A DNA stretch of 64,000 nt from an uncultured Neomegalonema sp. (lineage in GTDB: Bacteria; Pseudomonadota; Alphaproteobacteria; Rhodobacterales; Rhodobacteraceae): NCBI GenBank assembly GCA_937995735.1, contig CALKIZ010000024.1, forward strand, positions 1 to 64,000. The letters are read 5' to 3'. The notes beneath the pieces are model-generated. The model ran no database searches, was not told where the DNA came from, and saw nothing but the letters and a program-made list of their open reading frames with translations. The number at the start of each line of letters is the position of its first letter. Within the stretch, counting starts at the first letter, position 1. Of the stretch, positions 18,610 to 27,328 are shown piece after piece. Both the position numbers and the translations under genes were made by a program.

Positions 18610-19552
18610 TGACGATTTTCAACCACGCTCTGGCGTGAAATTCGGTGGCGCTTACAGCCCCGGAAACACTGACACTGCGATGCGCGGGAACCCTGTTGCG
18701 CGGCTGCAATCGGCAAAAGTGTTCGATAAATCCGCCCGCCGTGCAAATGCAGGGAAAACGCGGGCATGGCTGATTGTCTTACTGACGTTACCGCTTGTAT
18801 TATCAGCGATAATCGCGATGTTGGATGGTAATGCTTTTGCGGCAATGCGTAATATTGGCTTGTTCGCTCTCTTTTGTTTCGCCGCCAATACCATCAAATC
18901 CGGGATCGAAGCCGCCAGCGAATATGACGCGCGAGAATTCGCGTCTGCACCGAAATTTCCGAGGAAAATCATAGGCTCAGCCCTGCTGGGATTTGGTTTG
19001 CTGCTAACCTGCTGGACAGGATGGGGCATCGGGCTTTTCCAATCACTCGGATTTGGCATCATGGGAGCCGCCGCGTCATTCTTTGCATTCGGCGCTGACC
19101 CCATGAAAGATAAGGGTTATACGACATCCACCGGCGTTACCCCGCAGATGGTAATTGATGCTGTTTCCGAGGCAGAAGAGAAAATCGAGGGAATCGAGCT
19201 AGCCGGGGCGCAGCTCAAAGACCGCCCCTTGCGGGATCGTGTCAACCGCGTAACGAAACGCGCCCGCGATATTCTCGCAAGGATTGAGCAGGACCCCTCT
19301 GACCTTCGTCGATCAAAGAAATTCCTTGTCGTCTATTTAGACGGTGCATTAGAGGCCACACAGAAATATGCAAGAACTCAGAACGACTTAGGCGGTGAAA
19401 AGGATGTCTACATTAAGTTCCGTTCCCTACTTGACGATATGGAGCGAGAGTTCGACCATCAGCATGAAAAACTGCTGACAAATGATCGAATGGATTTGGA
19501 CGTAGAAATTGATGTATTGGCGGATCGTTTAAAAGCAGAAAGCCGTTTGTAA
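18602..19552 (+). CDS. XpaC-family protein
   Basis: A 316-residue membrane protein of the XpaC family (named for 5-bromo-4-chloroindolyl phosphate hydrolysis in Bacillus). A cytoplasmic N-terminus is followed by two hydrophobic blocks (about 45-95 and 115-150). A helical C-terminal domain contains K-F-L-V-V-Y-L-D-G-A-L-E-A-T and M-D-L-D-V-E-I-D-V-L, typical of the family. XpaC genes are regularly next to telA, as here. ATG 18602 is chosen because it begins the conserved region and overlaps the small lipoprotein stop; earlier in-frame Met codons lie inside that ORF. Confidence 0.85.
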   Translation: MSNDDFQPRSGVKFGGAYSPGNTDTAMRGNPVARLQSAKVFDKSARRANAGKTRAWLIVLLTLPLVLSAIIAMLDGNAFAAMRNIGLFALFCFAANTIKSGIEAASEYDAREFASAPKFPRKIIGSALLGFGLLLTCWTGWGIGLFQSLGFGIMGAAASFFAFGADPMKDKGYTTSTGVTPQMVIDAVSEAEEKIEGIELAGAQLKDRPLRDRVNRVTKRARDILARIEQDPSDLRRSKKFLVVYLDGALEATQKYARTQNDLGGEKDVYIKFRSLLDDMEREFDHQHEKLLTNDRMDLDVEIDVLADRLKAESRL

Positions 19553-19641
19553 TTAGAGTAATGCCAGCGCGCTGACCAGCACACAGGCAAAGAGAGTAAC
19601 TTCTGACAGGCCCGCAAAGCGCGCCGGATAAAGGGACGACA

Positions 19642-20853
19642 ATGAGCACTCAAACACTTGATTCATTGCAAGAAAAAACAGCTATTGCCCTGCGAGAGGC
19701 CGATGAAGTCAGCAGCGTCGTTTTGACCCAACCGAAACAAGAACTGATTACCATCGAAATGGCCGATCCCGCGACGGAAGCAGAAATTCGTCGCCGTATG
19801 AATGAAGTCGATATCAGCAATACGCAATCAATCATCAAATTCGGCTCTCAAGCTCAGGAAAACCTCACTGCAATTTCTGATGAAATGCTGGATGGGGTGC
19901 GCAACAAAGATGTCGGTCCAGCCGGTAACTCTTTGAGAACGATGGTGAATACCATTCGCGGGTTTGATGTCAGCGAAATTGCGCCCGGTACGAAGCCGGG
20001 ATTTCTCGTGCGCATTTGGGGTTGGATTACGGGGCGCTCTTCGAAGGTGGCGGATTTTGTCACACAGTATGAAGAGGTGCGGGGCCAGATCGACAAGGTT
20101 CAGTATGAACTGCTCGGTCATGAAACTAAGCTCCTGAAAGATATAAAATTTCTCGATAAACTTTATGACTCCTCTCTCGGGTTCTACGATGAGCTTGCCC
20201 TCTATATTGCCGCCGGTGAAGAGAAGCTGAAAGAACTCGACAGCACAGTTATTCCTGCAAAAATAACTGAAGTTGAAAATGCACCGGAGGGTGCGGGAGT
20301 TATGGTTGCGCAGGAATTACGCGACTTAAGGGCCGCCCGCGACGATTTAGAACGCCGGGTTCACGACCTGAAACTCACCCGCCAAGTGACCATGCAGTCG
20401 CTGCCATCCATCCGGTTGGTCCAAGAAAATGACAAAAGTCTCGTCAATAAGATCAACTCTACATTGGTCAATACTGTACCGCTTTGGCAGACACAGCTTG
20501 CGCAGGCCGTGACGATCCAACGGTCGCGGGATGCGGCGGGCGCGGTCAAAGGTGCAACCGATCTGACCAATGAATTGCTCACCAAGAATGCTGATAATCT
20601 CCAGATGGCAAACCGTGAAGTGCGGGAGCAGATGGAGCGCGGTGTCTTTGACATTGAAGCCGTTAAGACTGCAAACGCCCGCCTCATCCAAACGATTGAG
20701 GAGAGCCTTGCGATTGCCGATGAAGGCAAGAAAAACCGTGCTGATGCCGAGGCTGAACTCATCAAAATGGAGTCCGAGCTGAAGGGAACACTTGCGTCAG
20801 CTAAGGCACGCGGTGATGGTACAGGAGATAATGTCGGAACCGCAGCGAACTGA
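19642..20853 (+). CDS. telA: Toxic anion resistance protein TelA family
   Basis: A 403-residue cytoplasmic, mostly helical protein of the TelA family. The family is linked to tellurite, envelope-stress and antimicrobial resistance; its biochemical activity is unknown. Visible features are the R-R-x-N-E-V-D-I-S-N-T-Q-S-I-I-K-F-G start of the core, V-R-N-K-D-V-G-P-A-G, and the long S-L-P-S-I-R-L-V-Q-E-N-D-K-S-L-V segment. AAGGGA precedes ATG 19642. The 89-base gap from xpaC holds no gene. It is followed by two DUF2927 genes at 11-base and overlapping spacing. Confidence 0.9.
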   Translation: MSTQTLDSLQEKTAIALREADEVSSVVLTQPKQELITIEMADPATEAEIRRRMNEVDISNTQSIIKFGSQAQENLTAISDEMLDGVRNKDVGPAGNSLRTMVNTIRGFDVSEIAPGTKPGFLVRIWGWITGRSSKVADFVTQYEEVRGQIDKVQYELLGHETKLLKDIKFLDKLYDSSLGFYDELALYIAAGEEKLKELDSTVIPAKITEVENAPEGAGVMVAQELRDLRAARDDLERRVHDLKLTRQVTMQSLPSIRLVQENDKSLVNKINSTLVNTVPLWQTQLAQAVTIQRSRDAAGAVKGATDLTNELLTKNADNLQMANREVREQMERGVFDIEAVKTANARLIQTIEESLAIADEGKKNRADAEAELIKMESELKGTLASAKARGDGTGDNVGTAAN

Positions 20854-20864
20854 GGAGTATTTTT

Positions 20865-21818
20865 ATGACCCGGTTTCGGTCGTTTAAGATTTGTTACATT
20901 GCGTTGATTGGTTTTGCCGGTTGCGCATCGGGTTTGCCCGAAACGCCTAAAGAGGTGACTTGGGAAGACCCGCTGCCATCAACATCTGTTTCAACGCCCG
21001 CCGCAAACCGGGCGACCCCGCCAAAGGATAAAAGAAAAGCGGTAGCGCGATCCGTGCAGCAAGCGACACCGACTCCGAGAGCATCGACCTTTGCTAATGC
21101 GGCTCAACTTAATGAGCCATTTTATTCAAATGAACAGCTACACCGGAATTTTTTGTCGATTGCGATGCGCGCAGAGGCGGCGGATGATGTTGATGCTTCG
21201 GGCAACATAGCCGTTGCTAAATGGTTGACGCCTCTGCGGTATCACCTTGAAGGTGCAACGCCTGAAGATGCTAAACGGGTTGCGGAACTCGCTGCCCATG
21301 TGCATGAAATTACCGGGATTGATATCGCTCCGTCTTTTGCCCGCGCGCCGAATGTGCGGCTGAGTTTTATTCCTTTTCGAACCAGAAATAATGCAGTTTA
21401 CCGTCTGGCTGGCGAAAGCTCTCTTGGACCTGTCGTGGGCAGCATGGTCGCCCGTTGGCGGGATACCGAGCGCGAGAAATGCCTTGGTTTAATTTCGGTT
21501 GATCCGGGCAGTGGTGCGATTACCAAAGCGGACATTCTTATCAAAGACGAATTGCCGGCAGTCATTCGCGACGCTTGCATCGTTGAAGAGTTGGTTCAAA
21601 GTCTTGGGCTTATGAATGACGATCCCCGTGCAAGGCCGTCGATTTTTAACGACAGTCAAGAATACCTCGATCTCACCAGCCATGATGAGTTTTTGCTGCG
21701 CATTCTTTACGACCCGCGCGTAAGACCTGGGATGACCGTACGCCAAATGAATCCGCTTGTGCAGCAGATTATTCGCGAAGTTCGCCCTTTACCCGCGCAG
21801 GAACAGAGACGCGCGTGA
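20865..21818 (+). CDS. DUF2927 lipoprotein
   Basis: A 317-residue exported protein. The signal peptide ends in the lipobox F-A-G-C (Cys near 20), followed by a Pro/Thr-rich linker to about 90 and then a DUF2927 domain. That domain contains W-L-T-P-L-R-Y-H-L-E-G, N-V-R-L-S-F-I-P, C-I-V-E-E-L-V-Q-S-L-G-L and R-P-S-I-F-N-D. Family function is unknown. The E-E-x-x-Q-x-L-G-L segment sits where a zinc-protease HExxH-x-x-G helix would be, without the histidines. GAGGAG precedes the ATG. It forms a tandem pair with the next gene, probably at the inner face of the outer membrane. Confidence 0.8.
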   Translation: MTRFRSFKICYIALIGFAGCASGLPETPKEVTWEDPLPSTSVSTPAANRATPPKDKRKAVARSVQQATPTPRASTFANAAQLNEPFYSNEQLHRNFLSIAMRAEAADDVDASGNIAVAKWLTPLRYHLEGATPEDAKRVAELAAHVHEITGIDIAPSFARAPNVRLSFIPFRTRNNAVYRLAGESSLGPVVGSMVARWRDTEREKCLGLISVDPGSGAITKADILIKDELPAVIRDACIVEELVQSLGLMNDDPRARPSIFNDSQEYLDLTSHDEFLLRILYDPRVRPGMTVRQMNPLVQQIIREVRPLPAQEQRRA

Positions 21819-22687
21819 GGGCGGCTTTATTCTTCGCAGCATTCTTCTTTTTTACGGCTTTAAAGCCATTACTTGCCTCAGATGAACAGCCTTCTCTCAG
21901 CGGCCCGCAATTAGAGGCCCTGTATGCTTCGATAGAGCAAAATTATATTAACCAAGGAAAATTCAGGGAAGAGTTTGACCCTGTTGATGCGCCTTTTGAC
22001 GCAGGTATTTTAACGAAAAACTTCGCATATGTTGCCCTCCACAGTGAGGGACATGAGATCAATGCTAAGACGCTGATTGAAGAAAAGCCCAGCCCGATAG
22101 TACGCTGGGAAACGCCACTTCATTTGTGGACATTTGGAGCGACTGATGACGACCATAGGCATTTGGATCATTTGTCCACGCGCATCTCCGCGTTAACGGG
22201 ACTATCAATAAACCGTACCCGCGACGTTCAACTTGCGAACGTCTATATTATGATTGCGGATCAAGATGAACGGCGGGATATGGAGGGGCTGATTGCAACC
22301 CTTGGGCATCATCACGGCGGCCCTTTGGGTAATGCATGGCCCGAGCAGGTAAAATTTCCCTGCATAGCCCGCGTTGCGATTGATCCGGCCTCTTCAACTC
22401 TGCAATGGGCGATTATTTTAGTAAAAGCTGAGCTAAAAGGTGCATTTAGGCGATCTTGTCTGACAGAAGAATTCGTTCAATCGTTCGGATTATTCAATGA
22501 TGGCGCAGATATTCGCCCGTCGATCTTCAATGATGACGCGGAGTTCATTGAACTGACACGACATGATGAATACCTGTTAGAAATACTGTACAATCGACGC
22601 ATTCGTCCTGGAATGTTTCAAAAAGACGTTGTGCCGATTGTGCGGGAAATTGCGGCGAAGTTATTGGCAGAGGCCAAAACTTACTGA
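21815..22687 (+). CDS. DUF2927 secreted paralogue
   Basis: A 290-residue paralogue of the preceding protein, starting with GTG in a GTGA overlap. It has a cleavable signal peptide (ending L-L-A-S-D) and no lipobox, so it is likely periplasmic. Shared motifs are W-E-T-P-L, C-L-T-E-E-F-V-Q-S-F-G-L, R-P-S-I-F-N-D and H-D-E-Y-L-L-E-I-L-Y...R-I-R-P-G-M. A His-rich L-G-H-H-H-G-G-P-L-G segment in the middle is absent from the first copy. Translational coupling suggests the two act together. Confidence 0.8.
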   Translation: MRAALFFAAFFFFTALKPLLASDEQPSLSGPQLEALYASIEQNYINQGKFREEFDPVDAPFDAGILTKNFAYVALHSEGHEINAKTLIEEKPSPIVRWETPLHLWTFGATDDDHRHLDHLSTRISALTGLSINRTRDVQLANVYIMIADQDERRDMEGLIATLGHHHGGPLGNAWPEQVKFPCIARVAIDPASSTLQWAIILVKAELKGAFRRSCLTEEFVQSFGLFNDGADIRPSIFNDDAEFIELTRHDEYLLEILYNRRIRPGMFQKDVVPIVREIAAKLLAEAKTY

Positions 22688-22702
22688 GAGAGGGAAAATG
22701 CG

Positions 22703-23812
22703 ATGAGCCTTTGGGACCGGTTAACCGGAGAATTTATCGATGTTATCGAGTGGACAACCGATGACGCAGACACAATGGTCTATCGCTTTGAACGGCATGG
22801 CAACGAAATCAAATACGGTGCGAAGCTGACCGTGCGTGAAGGGCAAGCGGCGGTTTTCATCAATGAAGGACAGCTTGCCGATGTTTTCCCTCCCGGCATG
22901 TATATGCTGGAAACGAACAATATGCCGGTGATGACTACCTTGAACAGCTGGAGCCACGGCTTCAACAGCCCGTTCAAAGCTGAAGTCTATTTCGTATCAA
23001 TGAAGCGCTTCGTGGATTTAAAATGGGGAACCAAAAATCCGGTGATGATCCGCGACCCCGAGTTTGGCCCGACACGCCTGCGCGCATTTGGGACTTACGG
23101 TATCCGCGTGGCCGATCCCGCAACTTTCATGCGTGAGATCGTTGGAACAGATGGTCAATTCGATACAGACGAAATCGAAGGACAGCTTCGTAATATCATC
23201 GTTTCAAGGTTTTCGACTGCCGCTGCAAGTTCGGGAATTCCTGTGCTCGATCTTGCCGCTAATTATGACCAACTCGGTGAGTTTGTCGGCACAAAAATCG
23301 CGCCCGAAATGGCGGAATACGGTTTAGAACTTTCCAAACTTCTAGTGGAGAATGTTTCGCTGCCGCCGGAAGTTGAAAAAGCAATGGATAAGCGTACCGA
23401 AATGGGCGTGCTCGGTGACTTGAACAAGTACACGCAATTCCAAGCGGCGGAGTCGATGCTTGCCGCAGCTGAAAGCGGTGGCGGTGATGGCGGACTGGCA
23501 GGTGCGGGTATGGGCGCTGGCATCGGCATGGCCCTTGGCAATGCAATGGGTAATGCAATGGGCGCTGGCGGTGTCGGACAAGCATCCGCTGCGGTTCCTC
23601 CGCCCCTGCCAACCGCGAAATGGCATGTCGGGATTAATGGTCAGTCGAGTGGCCCGCATGATGCGGCTGCGCTAGGTAGCTTGATCACTAGCGGACAGAT
23701 GAACCGTGATACGCTGGTATGGTGTGACGGCATGAGCGGATGGACGAAGGCTGGTGATGTCGGCGATCTTCGCACCCTGTTCCCGGCGACACCGCCACCA
23801 CTCCCCACTTAA
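22703..23812 (+). CDS. SPFH-domain protein with C-terminal GYF_2 domain (YdjI-like)
   Basis: A 369-residue cytoplasmic protein. Residues about 30-250 form an SPFH/band-7-like domain of the Bacillus YdjI ('virion core protein') type: A-V-F-I-N-E-G-Q-L-A-D-V-F-P-P-G-M-Y, and later K-L-L-V-E-N-V-S-L-P-P-E-V-E-K-A. A Gly/Ala/Met-rich linker (about 255-300) leads to a GYF_2 domain (about 310-365) with W-H-V-G-I-N-G-Q-S-S-G-P-H. SPFH proteins scaffold membrane microdomains. GAGGGAAA precedes ATG 22703. It is 15 bases after the second DUF2927 gene. Confidence 0.85.
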   Translation: MSLWDRLTGEFIDVIEWTTDDADTMVYRFERHGNEIKYGAKLTVREGQAAVFINEGQLADVFPPGMYMLETNNMPVMTTLNSWSHGFNSPFKAEVYFVSMKRFVDLKWGTKNPVMIRDPEFGPTRLRAFGTYGIRVADPATFMREIVGTDGQFDTDEIEGQLRNIIVSRFSTAAASSGIPVLDLAANYDQLGEFVGTKIAPEMAEYGLELSKLLVENVSLPPEVEKAMDKRTEMGVLGDLNKYTQFQAAESMLAAAESGGGDGGLAGAGMGAGIGMALGNAMGNAMGAGGVGQASAAVPPPLPTAKWHVGINGQSSGPHDAAALGSLITSGQMNRDTLVWCDGMSGWTKAGDVGDLRTLFPATPPPLPT

Positions 23813-23820
23813 AGATGTTG

Positions 23821-23855
23821 AAACTCTCTGGCGCTTTGTCAGAGGGTTTCTTTAC
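23821..23855 (+). terminator. Hairpin after the SPFH-GYF gene
   Basis: AAACTCTCTG...CAGAGGGTTT pair as a 10-bp stem (one G-U), followed by a T-rich CTTTACATT. It lies 9 bases past the SPFH gene stop, so it is a likely partial or full terminator before the zinc-ribbon gene. Confidence 0.6.
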
Positions 23856-23915
23856 ATTCTGACAGATTTACCGGATCGACGTCTCCGATTGTTTGAGACG
23901 CTGGATTAGCAAGCA

Positions 23916-25106
23916 ATGACCTCTGAGCCAATTAGCAGCGATCACTTTCCTTGCGCTCAATGCGGTGCAGATTTGCGCTTTGAGCCGGGGAAAGAAATCC
24001 TCGTTTGTGAATATTGCAGTCATGAAAACCACATCGACATTGATGGAGAACCCATTCAGGAATTGGATTTTCGCAAAGCGATAGCCAATCAGCTCAGTGA
24101 AATTCAAACAGAGACAACGACTGTCGCGAAATGTTCGTCTTGTGGCGCGACTGTAGAATTTGATCCGAACCTTCATGCCGATGAATGCCCGTTTTGTGCA
24201 GGGCCGTTAATTACGGATGTGGCCGAGCACAGGCACTTACGACCAAAAGGCGTTTTACCTTTTTCTATAGCCGAAAGCGAAGCCAAAGACTTTTTAAAGG
24301 ACTGGCTCGGGAGCCGGTGGTTCGCCCCAAGCGCGCTGAAGAAATATGCGCGAGCGGACCGAAAGATGAATGGCCTCTATACGCCTTATTGGACTTTCGA
24401 CGCCGACACCCACAGCACGTATCAAGGACAGCGCGGCGATGTTTATTACATAGAGCGTATGGTCACTGTGATGACCGATAAAGGACCACGCAAACAACGC
24501 CAGCGGATTCCGCAAATCCGCTGGACCCGAGTATCCGGGCGTGTGCGCCGTTGGTTCGATGATGTTCTGGTGCTCGGTTCCAAAGCCTTACCGAAACAAT
24601 TCGCCGACGAGTTAGCGCCCTGGGATCTTCATGCGATCCTGCCCTATCAATCCGAATATCTCGCCGGATTTCGCGCCGAAGCCTATACCGTCGATTTGCG
24701 CGAAGGGTTTTCTGAGGCGCGTGCCAATATGGATTTAACAATCCGGCGCGATGTTCGATTTGACATTGGCGGTGACCAACAGCGGGTTGACAGACTCGAT
24801 ACAGAATTTGGCGACGTGACTTTTAAACACATCCTTTTGCCAATCTGGATTGCCGCTTATCGCTACCGTGGAAAATCCTATCGTTTTGTCGTGAATGGGC
24901 GAACCGGCAAGATTAGAGGCGCGAGGCCATATTCAGCATGGAAGATTATTGCGGCGGTTTTACTCGGCGCATTTGTAATGGCGATATTCTTCTCCGTCCT
25001 CTACGGGTCCGGTACGCTGGGTCAAATGATATATGGCAGTGGTTTCATCCCGCAAAATTTACCGCGCGATGCGCCGCCGGTCTTTTTCCCTGATGGGCTT
25101 CGATAG
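23916..25106 (+). CDS. Double zinc-ribbon membrane protein (YdjG-like)
   Basis: A 396-residue protein with two zinc ribbons at the N-terminus: Cys13/16...31/34 and Cys73/76...91/94, all C-x-x-C pairs. A conserved middle region rich in Trp and Tyr (W-L-G-S-R-W-F-A-P, Y-T-P-Y-W-T-F-D-A, Y-R-G-K-S-Y-R-F-V-V-N-G-R-T-G) precedes one membrane helix near 342-365. The layout is that of Bacillus YdjG, whose gene is clustered with the SPFH protein gene ydjI. It therefore belongs with the upstream cluster despite the hairpin between them. Confidence 0.75.
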   Translation: MTSEPISSDHFPCAQCGADLRFEPGKEILVCEYCSHENHIDIDGEPIQELDFRKAIANQLSEIQTETTTVAKCSSCGATVEFDPNLHADECPFCAGPLITDVAEHRHLRPKGVLPFSIAESEAKDFLKDWLGSRWFAPSALKKYARADRKMNGLYTPYWTFDADTHSTYQGQRGDVYYIERMVTVMTDKGPRKQRQRIPQIRWTRVSGRVRRWFDDVLVLGSKALPKQFADELAPWDLHAILPYQSEYLAGFRAEAYTVDLREGFSEARANMDLTIRRDVRFDIGGDQQRVDRLDTEFGDVTFKHILLPIWIAAYRYRGKSYRFVVNGRTGKIRGARPYSAWKIIAAVLLGAFVMAIFFSVLYGSGTLGQMIYGSGFIPQNLPRDAPPVFFPDGLR

Positions 25107-25127
25107 CTCTCTTTCGAGGACATCACA

Positions 25128-25160
25128 GCAAAGACCGAAATCAAATTTCGGCCTTTGTCT
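25128..25160 (+). terminator. Terminator after the zinc-ribbon gene
   Basis: GCAAAG-A-CCGAAAT, loop CAA, ATTTCGG-C-CTTTGT: a 13-bp stem with one mismatch, ending in TTTGTCTT. It lies just past the end of the XpaC-TelA cluster and fits an intrinsic terminator. Confidence 0.7.
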
Positions 25161-25262
25161 TACGCCATAATGCAAATAGGGGATGTGATTTACGAGTTTT
25201 GCCTCAAAATTTCAGAGTTTTATCTATTCAATTCCAGATTTTACCATAGATTTTCGGGCGTT

Positions 25263-26165
25263 TTACCCGGCTGGCAAACGCTTTTTGAGGTTCAATTTCT
25301 CTCTCACAGCCGCCGGTCCCATGATGGTCGCGCCCATACCTTCCAATATGGTCACAGCTCGCCCGACAAGTTGAGCATTGGTCGCTTTGACCCCACGCGA
25401 AAGGAAAAGATTGTCTTCTAATCCGACCCTTACATTGCCACCATGAAGTGCCATCGCTGCCACATAAGGTAACTCATTCCGGCCAATAGAAAATCCTGAA
25501 TATACCCATCTTTCAGGGATCGCATTGACCATCGCACCGAGGGTTTGCATATCATCCGGCGCGCCCCAAGGGATGCCCATACAAAGCTGAACAAGAACAG
25601 GATCGTCGATCAAGCCTTCTTTAACCAACTGTTTTGCAAGCCATAAATGCCCTGTGTCGAAAGCTTCGATTTCCGGTTTTACACCAAGATCCTTCATGCC
25701 TTGCGCCATCGCCCTCAACATTGCGGGCGTGTTGGTCATGACGTAATCGCCCTCACCAAAATTCATTGTCCCGCAATCAAGCGTACAAATCTCAGGTAAG
25801 CATTCAGCAACATGCGCTAACCGCTCTGTCGCACCAGCCATATCTGTTCCCGAGGCGTCCGGCGGTAAAGGGTGCTCGACGGACCCAAGCGTCAAATCTC
25901 CGCCCATGCCAGCGGTCAAGTTCAGAACCACATCTATATCGGCAGAGCGAATACGATCTGTAACCTCCCGAAATAGCTTAACATCTCGGGATGGCGCACC
26001 GGTTTCTGGATCACGGACATGACAATGAACAATCGCTGCCCCTGCTTTTGCAGCTTTAATCGCGCTATTGGCAATTTGCTCCGGCGTCACCGGTACGAGA
26101 TCTGATTTACCAACAGTATCACCCGATCCAGTTACCGCACAGGTGATAAAAACATCCCAATTCAT
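25263..26165 (-). CDS. BKACE-family beta-keto acid cleavage enzyme (DUF849)
   Basis: A 300-residue zinc enzyme of the family that cleaves beta-keto acids with acetyl-CoA, giving acetoacetate and a CoA ester. The start [15 protein letters not shown] and the metal motif H47-C-H49 in I-V-H-C-H-V-R-D-P are typical, with [10 protein letters not shown] and V-G-L-E-D-N further on. Family members act on 3-keto-5-aminohexanoate (lysine fermentation) or dehydrocarnitine. By general resemblance I lean to the carnitine type, but no carnitine dehydrogenase is nearby. It is divergent from a dehydrogenase cluster, with GAAGGA upstream. Confidence 0.85.
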   Translation of the reverse strand: MNWDVFITCAVTGSGDTVGKSDLVPVTPEQIANSAIKAAKAGAAIVHCHVRDPETGAPSRDVKLFREVTDRIRSADIDVVLNLTAGMGGDLTLGSVEHPLPPDASGTDMAGATERLAHVAECLPEICTLDCGTMNFGEGDYVMTNTPAMLRAMAQGMKDLGVKPEIEAFDTGHLWLAKQLVKEGLIDDPVLVQLCMGIPWGAPDDMQTLGAMVNAIPERWVYSGFSIGRNELPYVAAMALHGGNVRVGLEDNLFLSRGVKATNAQLVGRAVTILEGMGATIMGPAAVREKLNLKKRLPAG

Positions 26166-26240
26166 CGCATATCCTTCTTCGTTTTCTGACTGAAATCAGG
26201 GCCAGACCTAAGGATTAAATGCAAGAGAGAAAACGGCATT

Positions 26241-26283
26241 GCGCGTCTATTCGCGACGGTATGATCCCGCTTGCTAGACGCGC
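26241..26283. promoter_or_regulatory. Long inverted repeat in a divergent promoter region
   Basis: GCGCGTCTA and TAGACGCGC form a perfect 9-bp inverted repeat with a 25-base spacer between the BKACE gene and the divergent hydroxyacid dehydrogenase gene. This could be a two-site operator or a hairpin in a leader. No regulator gene adjoins it. Confidence 0.4.
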
Positions 26284-26329
26284 GTATCCATGGAAAAATA
26301 AAGCTTAATCCGATTTGTGGAGCTTTCCG

Positions 26330-27262
26330 ATGGCCGCCGACATTCTAATTCCGAATAAGATGCTTGAGTCTACCGATGCAGCACTGGCGGCGGCCTTTAC
26401 AGTGCATCGTTTGTACGAAGCATCCGATCCTGATGCGATGTTGGCGGAAGTCGCTCCGAAAATTGGTGCTATCGCGAGCAGCGGCGGTGCAAGCCGTACC
26501 ATGATAGAGGCTCTGCCAAACCTCAAACTCGTGGCACATTTTGGCGTTGGTTATGATCCAGTGGACATAGCCTGCTGTAAAGAAAGAGACATCCGCGTCA
26601 CAAATACACCTGACGTTTTAAACGACGCTGTCGCAGAAATGACCTTAGGTCTGATGCTTGGATTAGAGCGCCGGATACCGCAAGCTGATCGCCATGTCAG
26701 AGACGGCAAATGGGAGAGTGGCGGCTATCCATTGACAGGGGAACTCACCGGAAAAACCGCAGGGATCATGGGCCTCGGACGTATCGGAAAAGAGATCGCA
26801 CGCCGTTTGCAAGTTATGAAAATGAACGTTGTTTATAACGGGCGCACCGAGCAAAAACATGAGCCTTTTCCGTATTATGCTGACTTAACAGAAATGGCGG
26901 CGATCAGTGATTGGCTCATTGTGGTCGTTCCCGGAACGCCTCAAACGAACAAAGCGGTGAATATGGAGGTGCTCAAAGCGCTCGGTCCGCAAGGCGCTTT
27001 GCTCAACATCGGGCGGGGGTCAGTTGTTGACGAAACCGCGCTGATTTCCTGCCTTTCTGATGGGTCTCTCGGCGGCGCGGCGCTGGATGTTTTTGAGGAT
27101 GAACCCCGCGTTCCTCAGGCGCTTCGTGACATGGATAACGTCGTTCTCCAACCGCACCAAGGGTCGGCGACGCATAAGACACGGTGGGCTATGGGTGATC
27201 TCGTGGTGCGTAATATCAAGGCGCATTTTGCTGGTGAGCCACTGATAACACCAGTGGCTTGA
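26330..27262 (+). CDS. D-2-hydroxyacid dehydrogenase (hydroxypyruvate/glyoxylate reductase-like)
   Basis: A 310-residue NAD(P)-dependent dehydrogenase. The N-terminal catalytic lobe is followed by the cofactor motif G-I-M-G-L-G-R-I-G-K-E-I near 145. Catalytic residues are Arg in G-R-G-S-V-V-D, Glu in E-D-E-P and His in L-Q-P-H-Q-G-S-A-T. It resembles glyoxylate/hydroxypyruvate reductases. ATG 26330 is preferred over an in-frame TTG 15 bases upstream. An 8-bp hairpin (27237-27259) overlaps its stop. The next gene, also a dehydrogenase, starts 66 bases later. Confidence 0.85.
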   Translation: MAADILIPNKMLESTDAALAAAFTVHRLYEASDPDAMLAEVAPKIGAIASSGGASRTMIEALPNLKLVAHFGVGYDPVDIACCKERDIRVTNTPDVLNDAVAEMTLGLMLGLERRIPQADRHVRDGKWESGGYPLTGELTGKTAGIMGLGRIGKEIARRLQVMKMNVVYNGRTEQKHEPFPYYADLTEMAAISDWLIVVVPGTPQTNKAVNMEVLKALGPQGALLNIGRGSVVDETALISCLSDGSLGGAALDVFEDEPRVPQALRDMDNVVLQPHQGSATHKTRWAMGDLVVRNIKAHFAGEPLITPVA

Positions 27263-27328
27263 CGTTAGAAAACTTCACAAAAACCACTGCAAAACTCTGA
27301 AACCCAGTGAGAAAACCGAGGAAAAACC

